Source: an uncultured Burkholderiales bacterium
GTDB lineage: Bacteria > Pseudomonadota > Gammaproteobacteria > Burkholderiales > Burkholderiaceae_C
Reading direction: 5' to 3'
Assembly: GCA_903832625.1 (NCBI GenBank)
Contig: CAILCI010000019.1
Coordinates: forward strand, 1-34,910
DNA length: 34,910 nt
A model generated the notes under the pieces. That model did no database searches. It was not told where the DNA came from and saw nothing but the letters and a program-made list of their open reading frames with translations. A program made the position numbers and the translations under genes. Below are positions 1 to 7,357 of the stretch, one piece after another (within the stretch, counting starts at the first letter, position 1; each line of letters opens with the position of its first letter).

Positions 1-443
1 GCGAAATTACCGTTGACCTCATTGTTAAACAAGCATGGACTTTGTAAAAAGCTCGCAGCATTTTTCCTTGGAATATGCTTGTTGGCAAATAGGGCAAATG
101 AGGGTGCACCATAAATATGCTGCGCATAATCAGATTCCCCACGATGATGCGCCATCATATGGCAGGGGTGATCACCATGATAGGCAATCAATGGAAGTTT
201 TAATTCATCCCAAAGTCGAGTTTTATTGGTGTCGGTTTGACCCAAATTCAAGCCCAAACCTTGCCAAGTAAATACAAATGAAAGGCTGGGTGCGAGTGTG
301 CTGATGGTTTGCAATGTGTTTTCATCAAGATTGACCACCACAGCCGGACGACCCGCACGCTCAAAACTGGTTTTAAGACAATTGCTAAACAGCGTGAACG
401 GGTCATTTTCCCCATTTTTCCAGTTAAGTATCGCTATATACAT
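1..443 (-). CDS. Uncharacterised protein, incomplete (3' part outside window)
   Basis: An open frame runs on the minus strand from an ATG at 443-441 to the left edge, 147 codons without a stop, beginning MYIAILNWKNGENDPFT. The start lies one base after the stop of the TPR-glycosyltransferase, so the two are very probably co-transcribed from the sigma-54 promoter near 2157 and translationally coupled. The N-terminus looks like a beta-strand followed by a helix (AILNW, then a helix, then AVVVNLDE), as in a Rossmann-type or GT-B glycosyltransferase N-domain, and it is His-rich around residues 95-110. I do not recognise the family. A glycan-related role is inferred only from the neighbour. Confidence 0.75.
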   Translation of the reverse strand, partial: MYIAILNWKNGENDPFTLFSNCLKTSFERAGRPAVVVNLDENTLQTISTLAPSLSFVFTWQGLGLNLGQTDTNKTRLWDELKLPLIAYHGDHPCHMMAHHRGESDYAQHIYGAPSFALFANKHIPRKNAASFLQSPCLFNNEVNGNF

Positions 444-444
444 G

Positions 445-2109
445 TTACATCTCGCAGCCGGTTAATTCTTCTTGCACCAACGAATCATTGTTGTGTAAAT
501 AATTCAAAGCATTGACCACCTGCACCAAAACTGCATCCCAGTCGCCAGGCTTGGGTTGATTAAAAATTGTCATATTCGGGTACCAAGGTGAATTGGCGCT
601 CTGTTCTAGCCAACGCCAGCAACAATCAAAGCGGTTCAATAACCAAACGGGTTTGCCCATTGCGCCAGCCAAATGGGCGGTTGAGGTGTCAACAGATATC
701 ACCAAATCCAAATTTTCTATCAGGGCTGCTGTGTCCGAAAAGTCATGCAACTCACTCGTATGGTTGATGATGTGCGGCCCGTCCCAGCCAGACTCTTGGG
801 CTTGACGCAAGGCAGATTCCGCAGGATCGCCTTTTTGCAAGCTGATGAAATCAAAGGGTAAATCTTTGAAATATCGCAAATGCTCGAGGTTTAAATTCCT
901 GCGTTTATTCCAAGCCCATGTTTCTGGGCGATCCACGTGAAAGCCGCCTGACCAGACCAAACCAATTCGAGGTTTGTGCTTGGTGCCTAGTTTTTCTTGC
1001 CAGTTTGCAGCCTTTTCAGGGTGGCTGAACACATAGGGAATGGGGGCAGGCACGGTATCAAGGGTGGTATTGAAAATATGCGGCAAACTCAATTGCGCGC
1101 AATAGCAATCAAAGGGCGGCAAAGTATCGCCTTCTGCGGCAATGGTGATGCCAGGGCTCATGGTTTTTAGAATCTCGACCAAGGGTTTTTGTACTTCCAA
1201 AATAACCTTGGCGCCCATTTGTTCTACCAACAAGGCGTAGCGACAAAACTGAATCGTGTCGCCCAAGCCTTGTTCGGTGTGCAGCAAAATGGTTTTGTCG
1301 GCAATCGAAAAATTGCCGCTCCATTTGGGTTGGGGGTAATTTCTTGCCGTTAGCTTGGTATTTTTGGTGTCCCAACGCGATTCAAACAACTCCCAGCCTT
1401 TTGCATAATCACCTTGTCGCAAGTGAATATGGCTTAAATTCCACAAGGCTTCTGGCAAATTGGGTTTGAGCTCCAAGGCTTTGTGATAGCAGGCTTTTGC
1501 CGCATCATTTTGCATGAGTTTGCCTAAAATATAGCCCTTTTGGAAGTGCCCATGGTATTCAAGTGCTCCCAGAGTCAAGGCAATATCGCATACCTCTAAG
1601 GCTTCCAGGTTGTAATTCAGGTCAGACAAAATTAAGGCGTAATTGAGGTAATCATCGAACTTATATTTGTTCATTTCAATCACGGCTTGATAGCAGGCGA
1701 GGGCGTTTTCAAATTCATTTTTGTCGCGGTAAATCGCCCCTTTATTGCTCATCGCTTCGGCATAGTCAGGCTGTAGGGTCAAGGCCTCGTTATAGCAAGC
1801 CAAGGCCTCATCTAATTGACCTATTTTGTGCAGGCTGGCGCCGAAGTTATAGAAATTACTCGCTTGCGTGGGCTCTGCCAGCACGACCTTTGCAAAGTAG
1901 GTGCTTGCAGCTTGGTGCTGATCCATGGCGGCGCGAATTGCGCCCAACATTTTCAAGGCGGGGAGATTGTCGGGGTCTTTTTTCAAGACTTCCATCAGTG
2001 CTTGGCAGGCTTTTTCATCTTCCTTGCGCTCAAACGCTACCTGCGCTTTTTTAAAAAGCTGTTGAGTGGCGCGCTCAAGTTGGGGCTTGGGATAGCGAAG
2101 ATGGCTCAT
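445..2109 (-). CDS. TPR-repeat protein with GT9/GT41-like glycosyltransferase domain
   Basis: The protein has 554 residues. Residues about 48-245 are tandem tetratricopeptide repeats, with recurring A-x-C-Y-x-x-A-L and P-x-x-x-E-A-x-x-N/G patterns. From about 260 it becomes a glycosyltransferase-like domain: HTEQGLGDTIQF (277-288) resembles the nucleotide-sugar region of ADP-heptose and O-GlcNAc-type transferases, and the stretch around 490-515 contains DTSTAHLAGAMGKPVW, the typical C-terminal motif of these families. Bacterial TPR-GT proteins of this build often modify flagellins or surface glycans. The sigma-54-type promoter upstream and the nearby flagellin make flagellin O-glycosylation the most likely role, by inference. 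The ATG at 2109 has an AGGTAGG-like ribosome site just before it. No signal peptide is seen; the protein should be cytoplasmic. Confidence 0.85.
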   Translation of the reverse strand: MSHLRYPKPQLERATQQLFKKAQVAFERKEDEKACQALMEVLKKDPDNLPALKMLGAIRAAMDQHQAASTYFAKVVLAEPTQASNFYNFGASLHKIGQLDEALACYNEALTLQPDYAEAMSNKGAIYRDKNEFENALACYQAVIEMNKYKFDDYLNYALILSDLNYNLEALEVCDIALTLGALEYHGHFQKGYILGKLMQNDAAKACYHKALELKPNLPEALWNLSHIHLRQGDYAKGWELFESRWDTKNTKLTARNYPQPKWSGNFSIADKTILLHTEQGLGDTIQFCRYALLVEQMGAKVILEVQKPLVEILKTMSPGITIAAEGDTLPPFDCYCAQLSLPHIFNTTLDTVPAPIPYVFSHPEKAANWQEKLGTKHKPRIGLVWSGGFHVDRPETWAWNKRRNLNLEHLRYFKDLPFDFISLQKGDPAESALRQAQESGWDGPHIINHTSELHDFSDTAALIENLDLVISVDTSTAHLAGAMGKPVWLLNRFDCCWRWLEQSANSPWYPNMTIFNQPKPGDWDAVLVQVVNALNYLHNNDSLVQEELTGCEM

Positions 2110-2148
2110 ATACCTACCTGTAGAAAAGCTGACATTTGTGGGTTGTCA

Positions 2149-2165
2149 AGCAATGTTTAGGCCAA
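2149..2165 (-). promoter_or_regulatory. Sigma-54-type promoter for the TPR-glycosyltransferase
   Basis: Read on the minus strand the sequence is TTGGCCTAAACATTGCTT, with GG at 2163-2162 and GC at 2151-2150 separated by exactly 10 bases. It matches the consensus TTGGCAC-N5-TTGCT except for C in place of A in the -24 block. The predicted transcript start is near 2139, about 30 bases before the ATG at 2109. It sits back to back with the plus-strand element at 2198-2213. Confidence 0.68.
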
Positions 2166-2197
2166 TGCCTGCGGCAATGCAACTGTCTTAAAAAAGC

Positions 2198-2213
2198 TGG
2201 CATTGCTTTTGCT
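2198..2213 (+). promoter_or_regulatory. Sigma-54-type promoter for the 155-residue helical protein
   Basis: The element reads CTGGCATTGCTTTTGCTT, with GG at 2199-2200 and GC at 2211-2212, 10 bases apart. The -12 block TTGCTT is perfect and the -24 block TGGCA is good. The predicted start of transcription near 2224 places the potential TTG start at 2217 outside the message, so the gene must begin at ATG 2256. Confidence 0.75.
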
Positions 2214-2255
2214 TAATTGGATCATCTTCAACCCCGCTTGTTCAGGAGCCTTCCC

Positions 2256-2723
2256 ATGACACTCATCCAAGAACTGATGAACCAATCCATCAGCAGCACT
2301 GTTTTAAACACCGGCTTGGTCAAACGCTTTAGCCCCGCTGAGATTCGCGAAACCATTCAATCGTTGGTGGCGACTGAGCAAATTGAATTGGCCAATGCCT
2401 TGGGCGATGCAGGCTTGAGCCTGTATCCACAAAGCGAGGACATCTTGGCGATCACCAGCTTGTTGGCCATCATGAACCAAGACTGGACTTTGGCTGTGGA
2501 ACTGATGGATGAGCTCCATGCCATCCAAGCCGGCAACACCCCTGCCTTCACATATGTCATGTATGTGCGCGCATTGCGTTGCAACCTCGATCCCGCCCGT
2601 GCTTACGCCATGGTGTGCGAGGGTTTGGCCAAATATCCGGACCAAGTTGAACTGCTGGCTGAAAAGCTTTCGCTGGACGACTTGAGTACTTCAATGCTTG
2701 TTCCCTTGGGGCAACAACACTAA
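2256..2723 (+). CDS. Small helical-repeat (TPR/HrpB1-like) protein, sigma-54 driven
   Basis: The protein has 155 residues. The ATG at 2256 is chosen because AGGAG lies 8 bases before it and because the predicted transcript starts near 2224. It is predicted to be all helical. The middle (ANALGDAGLSLYP, then ITSLLAIMNQDWTLAVELMDEL, here quoted in two pieces) has the spacing of TPR helix pairs and is reminiscent of the HrpB1/HrpK and SycD-type proteins of type III secretion. That likeness is from memory and is weak. It has no signal peptide or membrane segment. Position between two flagellar sigma-54 promoters suggests a cytoplasmic role in flagellin production, such as a chaperone or regulator. 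This is inference. Confidence 0.8.
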   Translation: MTLIQELMNQSISSTVLNTGLVKRFSPAEIRETIQSLVATEQIELANALGDAGLSLYPQSEDILAITSLLAIMNQDWTLAVELMDELHAIQAGNTPAFTYVMYVRALRCNLDPARAYAMVCEGLAKYPDQVELLAEKLSLDDLSTSMLVPLGQQH

Positions 2724-2728
2724 ACGGC

Positions 2729-2779
2729 AAAAAATTGTCGCTGATTCAATGTGGCAAATGTTTGCCAAGCCAGCGACAA
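2729..2779. repeat. Nested inverted repeat upstream of the flagellin promoter
   Basis: The outer arms TTGTCGCTG (2735-2743) and CAGCGACAA (2771-2779) are perfect 9-base complements. Nested inside are TGGCAAA (2752-2758) and TTTGCCA (2761-2767), 7 perfect bases around TG. On the minus strand the outer stem is followed by six T residues (complement of 2729-2734), so it could end an antisense transcript. On the plus strand no T-run follows. Its distance from the predicted flagellin transcription start (about 115-150 bases) is also right for a sigma-54 enhancer site. Which function applies cannot be decided from sequence. Confidence 0.7.
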
Positions 2780-2859
2780 AGCCTTGCCACTGATGATTTT
2801 GAATGATAGATAAATTCGAAAAATGACCAAAAAAATAACTCTAAAAGTGTCAAAAATAT

Positions 2860-2876
2860 CTGGCACGAGTTGTGCT
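2860..2876 (+). promoter_or_regulatory. Sigma-54 promoter of the flagellin gene
   Basis: The element reads CTGGCACGAGTTGTGCT, with GG at 2862-2863 and GC at 2874-2875 separated by 10 bases. The -24 block TGGCACG is perfect; the -12 block is TGTGCT instead of TTTGCT. The predicted transcript start is near 2887, about 34 bases before the ATG. The flanks are A/T-rich (2800-2860), as expected for such promoters. Confidence 0.85.
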
Positions 2877-2920
2877 TAATCAGTGGCAAGTTTGATTGAC
2901 CCTAAGGTCAGGAGAAAAAA

Positions 2921-5900
2921 ATGGCAGTTATCAATACCAACGTAAACGCGCTCTTTGCTCAGAATGCTCTCGGTAATACCGGCAAGCTTCAGAGCCAAGC
3001 GATGCAGCAATTGTCTAGCGGCTTGCGCATTAACTCTGCACGAGATGATGCGGCTGGAATGGCGATTGCAACCCGCATGACGAATCAAATTCGCGGCTTG
3101 AACCAAGCTGTCAAGAATTCAAACGATGCTGTCACGCTGGTGCAAACCGCTGAAGGTGCGACATCCTCCATCACGGACATGATGCAGCGCATGCGCGAGT
3201 TGGCATTGGAAGCCGTCAACGGCACACAAGACGACACACAACGTGGTTATCTTGACTTGGAATTCCAGCAGCTCAAACAGCAAATTGTTGACATATCCAA
3301 CCAAACCCAATGGAACGGTTTCCCTGTTCTCAACGGTACGGCGGGTCAGCGCGTGGGTGAGATGCCGGTTTACAAAGCCACCTCCAATAATTTGTCGGGC
3401 AATGTGTTCATCAGCCCCACAACGGCTCGCACGATTGCCGGCGCAAATTCTGGTGCCGTGCAAACCCTTGATTTCACGGCGGCACTTGCAGGCATTGGCC
3501 CATCGCCTGGCAAGCTCAACATCACTTGGACCAGCAATGGTCAGTCGTATTCACAACCTGTCACCATTACTGCCGCAGATGCAGCAAGTGGCGCAGCAGG
3601 TGTGTTGAGTGAAATTCAAAACACACTCAATCAATCTCAGTATTTTGGTGGCAACACCGGACGTAGTGCAACGGTTGGCACTGACTCGACAGTAGCTGCA
3701 ACCTACGGCAAGGTGGCACTCAATTTCAACAACGCCGATGGCGCTGTGACCGGGTTGTCTGTTGGTACAGGCTCGGTCTTCAACCCCGGGACAACGGTGA
3801 CGGTCAACACCACACCACCTTTGACGCCTAGTGCGAATCCAGCTTTTGATCCGCAATTGCCTGTGACCAACAGCTCTGAACAATTTGCCAACAACGGCAA
3901 GTTTTTGCAGACCGGCTCACTGTCCATCAATGTGGTCAGCACATCGGGTACGCCTGCGGTGACGGCGACTTTCTTGACAACCGACAACAAGAAAATTTTG
4001 CTCACTGGTGCCGTGGATGCGACCAACGGCACGATTGTTTTTGCGCCAAACACGGGCAATAACAATTTGGTGTTGTCAGACACTTTGACATATACCCTGC
4101 GCGACTCAACCGGCAGCGCTTTGAATTTGAACAATCCTGTAGGCAATTTGTCGCTGAGCGTGGACGTGCAAGGCAGCATTCCCACCATGCGTTCGGGCGA
4201 TTTGCTGATCAACGGAACCGTCATCGGCCCATCACTCGCGGCTGACGATACTCTGTCACCTACCAACAATGCTGCTGGCAGTGCGATTGCAAAAGCCGCA
4301 GCAATCAACCGTGCAGCGGTGGCGCAAGGCATCACACAACCCGAAGTGCAGTCTTTGACTGTCAATGGCAACCCATCGCCCGGCACCATCACGGTTGCAG
4401 GCGTGAGCGTGGTCATTACATCTTCTGACACCACAGCAGCGGCCGTGGCGCAAAAAATCTCGAATGCCTTGCAAGGCAGCGCACAATTTAGCTCCACAAC
4501 AGGACGCGCCATCTCGGTGGCTCAAGGCTCCAATGTGGTGACGGTGACATATCCCGTCAGCGATGGTGTTCAGCCCAAATTGGACTTTTCGCCTGGCTCG
4601 ACCGGCATGAATGGCCTCTCAAACATTGTCACGCCCTACCAAGACAACATTGCAGGCACGGGCGTGTTTGCCAAGGTGAACGAAAACGTAGTCACCGGTA
4701 AATCGATGGTTGAGTCTGCGGTTTCTCATGGCGTGGTGTTTGTCAACGGCTATGCCTCGGCTGACATCACGACAGTGTTGAACAATCCGCAAGCTACGCG
4801 TGCAAACGTTGTCAAAGCGATCAATTTAATCAGTGACAAAACAGGCGTCAAAGCCATTGATTCAGGCTCTGATCTCAAGGGCGTGACTTTGGTTGCTGCC
4901 GATGGCCGCAACATCGAAGTGAGTTTCCAAACCAATGACAACTCGAGCGTTTTTGGCTCAGCAGTGGGCTTGAACGAAGGTGTTCAGTGCTCGACGATTT
5001 CGCTGGAATCCAAAATTCCTGCGCCCGTTGTTCTGTCAGCTTCTCCCAATGGCGATATTTCTCGTATTGGTTTAGATGCGGGCAACTATTCCAAGAACCA
5101 ATCGGTGCTCAACACCGCGCCGCGCGCTCCTGCCATGCCTGCAACGGCTCAAATTGAGGCGGTCAATATTGGTGTGCCGACCGTAGGTGCAGTTGTTGAT
5201 GTGTTGATTAACGGCCTTTCGTTTACTTCAACCGCGACTACGACTGATGCACAAGGTTTGACCACAGATTTGATCAGCAGGATCAATACTGACACCACCC
5301 TAGGCGTCTTCGCCTCGGTGGGTAGCAAAAATGGTCAGCTGTTGTTGACGGCACGCGTGCCAGGTACCTCCTTCACATCGTCGGTGAACCCAACGCCCAG
5401 CACGCTGGCGAGCATGCAAGAGATCACTCCCAACGCGCAGGCAACCAGCGCGGGTTTGACCACCAACGACTTGAACATCAACGGAGTGGCCATCCGTCAA
5501 AGCGTGGCTGCGGACGATTTGTTGTCCACCACCTCCGCTTCGAGCAGTGATCCTGCAGCCAGCGCACTGGCGGTTGCCGCTGCGATCAACGACAGCACTT
5601 CGCAAACAGGCGTCAAAGCCTATGCCAACCCAGTGGTTAGCCAAGGCACAAGTACCAATACCTTTGGTCCCTTTGGCCCTCAATCTTTGTACATCAACGG
5701 CGTGCAAGTCAGCGTTGACTTTGTGCAAGGTGAAGACCCCATGGTTCGCCGCTCCAAAGTGGTGGATGCAATCAATGCGCTGCAAGGTCGCGATGGCGTG
5801 AGTGCCAGCGATAACGGCAGCGGTGTGACGCTGACCTCTGACGGTCGCAACATGACGGTTTCATTCGACTCCAGCGTGCCCGGCCTGTCGGCGGCTAGCT

Positions 5901-6988
5901 TTGGTCTGGACAAAGGTGGAGCTACAGCGCAAGTGTCAAAAATTGCGATGACGGCCACAACCGCGACCAGCGCTAGCGTTGTTATCAACGGTGTGCCTAT
6001 TAGCGTAACCAAAGCAGGTGGTGTGACGCCAACCGACATTGCGGCGGCCATCAATAACCAAACCACTCCAAAACTCGATGTCAAGGCCACGCTCGAATAT
6101 GCTGACGCTGCACATCCAACAGTGGCAACCGCTGTATTGGTGACGGCAAATGTGCCGGGCAATAGCTTTGATTTGCGCGGCGCAGCTGTACTCGCAGGCA
6201 GCGGTGTGACCATGACCTTGAGCACCGTCACGCCAAACAGCGTTGGCAACAACGATGTGACGCCTGTCAATATGACGGCCGCTTACAGCAACAATGTTTT
6301 GGGCGGCGGTAACGCTTTGAGCAATGCCAAGACTTTGTACGGAACAGTCAAATTGGTGGCTTCCGCGCCCATGCTGCCTGGCGAACCAGGCGCAGACGGT
6401 CTTGCGCCCAACACCATGAACATTGCGGGCACGCCCATCATGATCAGCACCGGTGCTCACGGCGTTGGTGCTGACAGCAACTTCTCGGCCTTGGGTTTCC
6501 AAGAGGGTGGTTTTGGTGGTCGCGCCAGTGCGGACATGGATCCTCCCAAAGTGGGTCGCTTGTCTTTCCAAGTCGGCGCGGGTGCTAATCAGACCATCAC
6601 GATTGACCTGCCAGACTTTGGCTCGGGTGGCACGATCACGGGCGACATCACAGGCGATGTGAACGTGCCAGTGGATCAACGCACGGTGCGCATCAACACA
6701 GCCAACGGCGCGACAGCGGTGTTGAATTTGTTGGATGCCTCCATGGACCGCATCAACGCGGTACGCGCCACGATGGGTGCTGTCATGAACCGTTTGGATT
6801 ACGCGGTCAGCAACTTGACCAACACGTCCAACAACATGTCCACCTCGCGCAGCGCGATTCAAGACGCCGATTACGCCGCAGCCTCGACCAACTTGGCCAA
6901 AGCGCAAATCATGCAGCAAGCAGCGACTGCCGTGCTGGCGCAAGCCAACACCAGCCAGCAAACTGTGCTCAAACTCTTGGGTGGTTGA
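2921..6988 (+). CDS. fliC: Giant flagellin (filament protein)
   Basis: The protein has 1355 residues, against roughly 270-600 in ordinary flagellins. Residues 1 to about 150 are a canonical D0/D1 N-terminus (start MAVINTNVNALFAQNAL, then LSSGLRINSARDDAAGMAIA). The last 90 residues are the matching C-terminus (SAIQDADYAAASTNLAKAQI, ending TVLKLLGG), so the gene is intact. The 1100 residues between are Ser/Thr/Ala/Gly-rich surface modules with repeated flagellin-IN-like strands: LLING near 427, VFVNG near 606, LNING near 852, LYING near 921, VVINGV further on, and two GVTL-DGRN units. One cysteine is present (Cys690), the only one I found. GGAG lies 8 bases before the ATG. A sigma-54 promoter precedes it. 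It is exported by the flagellar type III apparatus and polymerises outside the cell. Confidence 0.97.
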   Translation: MAVINTNVNALFAQNALGNTGKLQSQAMQQLSSGLRINSARDDAAGMAIATRMTNQIRGLNQAVKNSNDAVTLVQTAEGATSSITDMMQRMRELALEAVNGTQDDTQRGYLDLEFQQLKQQIVDISNQTQWNGFPVLNGTAGQRVGEMPVYKATSNNLSGNVFISPTTARTIAGANSGAVQTLDFTAALAGIGPSPGKLNITWTSNGQSYSQPVTITAADAASGAAGVLSEIQNTLNQSQYFGGNTGRSATVGTDSTVAATYGKVALNFNNADGAVTGLSVGTGSVFNPGTTVTVNTTPPLTPSANPAFDPQLPVTNSSEQFANNGKFLQTGSLSINVVSTSGTPAVTATFLTTDNKKILLTGAVDATNGTIVFAPNTGNNNLVLSDTLTYTLRDSTGSALNLNNPVGNLSLSVDVQGSIPTMRSGDLLINGTVIGPSLAADDTLSPTNNAAGSAIAKAAAINRAAVAQGITQPEVQSLTVNGNPSPGTITVAGVSVVITSSDTTAAAVAQKISNALQGSAQFSSTTGRAISVAQGSNVVTVTYPVSDGVQPKLDFSPGSTGMNGLSNIVTPYQDNIAGTGVFAKVNENVVTGKSMVESAVSHGVVFVNGYASADITTVLNNPQATRANVVKAINLISDKTGVKAIDSGSDLKGVTLVAADGRNIEVSFQTNDNSSVFGSAVGLNEGVQCSTISLESKIPAPVVLSASPNGDISRIGLDAGNYSKNQSVLNTAPRAPAMPATAQIEAVNIGVPTVGAVVDVLINGLSFTSTATTTDAQGLTTDLISRINTDTTLGVFASVGSKNGQLLLTARVPGTSFTSSVNPTPSTLASMQEITPNAQATSAGLTTNDLNINGVAIRQSVAADDLLSTTSASSSDPAASALAVAAAINDSTSQTGVKAYANPVVSQGTSTNTFGPFGPQSLYINGVQVSVDFVQGEDPMVRRSKVVDAINALQGRDGVSASDNGSGVTLTSDGRNMTVSFDSSVPGLSAASFGLDKGGATAQVSKIAMTATTATSASVVINGVPISVTKAGGVTPTDIAAAINNQTTPKLDVKATLEYADAAHPTVATAVLVTANVPGNSFDLRGAAVLAGSGVTMTLSTVTPNSVGNNDVTPVNMTAAYSNNVLGGGNALSNAKTLYGTVKLVASAPMLPGEPGADGLAPNTMNIAGTPIMISTGAHGVGADSNFSALGFQEGGFGGRASADMDPPKVGRLSFQVGAGANQTITIDLPDFGSGGTITGDITGDVNVPVDQRTVRINTANGATAVLNLLDASMDRINAVRATMGAVMNRLDYAVSNLTNTSNNMSTSRSAIQDADYAAASTNLAKAQIMQQAATAVLAQANTSQQTVLKLLGG

Positions 6989-7293
6989 TGAGCGCCAAAC
7001 CCGCTCAGCCGCCCACCCGAGGGCCTAATTGTTGGGATTGCCGACATCTGGCCATCACATGGGATGCGCGCATGCCTTATGGCTGCAAGCTCATGGGCTT
7101 TCGCTCGCGTGTGCTGCCCTCGATGGAAGTGATGCGCAATGATGGTCGTCACTGTGGTGGTTTTTCCGTCAAAGTACGTGAAGATCAAGCGCAGACTTCA
7201 CCCGTAAAACCCTTGCAATCTGTCGAAGATACGTCGTTACGTCAAAAAGCCGACCTTTATCGACCTTTCACACAAGTGAATTTAATTATTTAG
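6988..7293 (+). CDS. Small cysteine-motif protein coupled to flagellin
   Basis: The protein has 101 residues. Its ATG (6988-6990) shares one base with the flagellin stop (TGATG), implying translational coupling. Residues about 14-60 hold a compact pattern: CWDC, then TWD, PYGC, GF, PSMEV and HCGGF, i.e. CxxC plus two single Cys, which suggests a metal site or two disulphides. It resembles, from memory, a family of very short proteins of unknown function with the pattern CxxC-TWD-P-GC-GF-PS-C-F. The last 45 residues are polar and probably disordered. There is no signal peptide. The function is unknown; the coupling suggests a role connected with flagellin expression or modification. Confidence 0.82.
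   Translation: MSAKPAQPPTRGPNCWDCRHLAITWDARMPYGCKLMGFRSRVLPSMEVMRNDGRHCGGFSVKVREDQAQTSPVKPLQSVEDTSLRQKADLYRPFTQVNLII
7251..7268 (+). repeat. Direct repeat CGACCTTT upstream of the activator promoter
   Basis: CGACCTTT occurs at 7251-7258 and again at 7261-7268, 10 bases apart, i.e. on the same face of the helix, about 50 bases before the -24 element at 7309. It lies inside the 3' end of the preceding gene. It may be a regulator site or chance. Confidence 0.4.
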
Positions 7294-7307
7294 GTGTCAT
7301 TTTCACC

Positions 7308-7323
7308 TGGCACGCAGTTTGCT
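7308..7323 (+). promoter_or_regulatory. Sigma-54 promoter of the activator-fliE-J operon
   Basis: The element reads TGGCACGCAGTTTGCT, a full match to the sigma-54 consensus with GG at 7309-7310 and GC at 7321-7322, 10 bases apart. The predicted transcript start is near 7333. A potential TTG start at 7319 lies inside this promoter, so translation must begin downstream (GTG 7358). Confidence 0.93.
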
Positions 7324-7357
7324 AAACAGTCTTACCTTAATTTTCAGGCTGTTCAAA

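Noticed and set aside
2217-2255. TTG start adding 13 residues to the helical protein
   Set aside because: It lies a few bases upstream of the predicted transcript start of the sigma-54 promoter and has no ribosome site, whereas ATG 2256 has AGGAG.
3703-4512. Minus-strand open frame of 269 codons in the flagellin gene
   Set aside because: It mirrors the Ala/Thr/Val codons of flagellin; no independent signals support it.
5936-6961. Long minus-strand open frame (341 codons) inside the flagellin gene
   Set aside because: It is opposite a well-identified gene, His/Arg/Cys-rich in the manner of antisense frames, without ribosome site or domain.
7319-7357. TTG start adding 13 residues to the activator
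   Set aside because: The codon is within the -12 element of the sigma-54 promoter, so it cannot be on the message.
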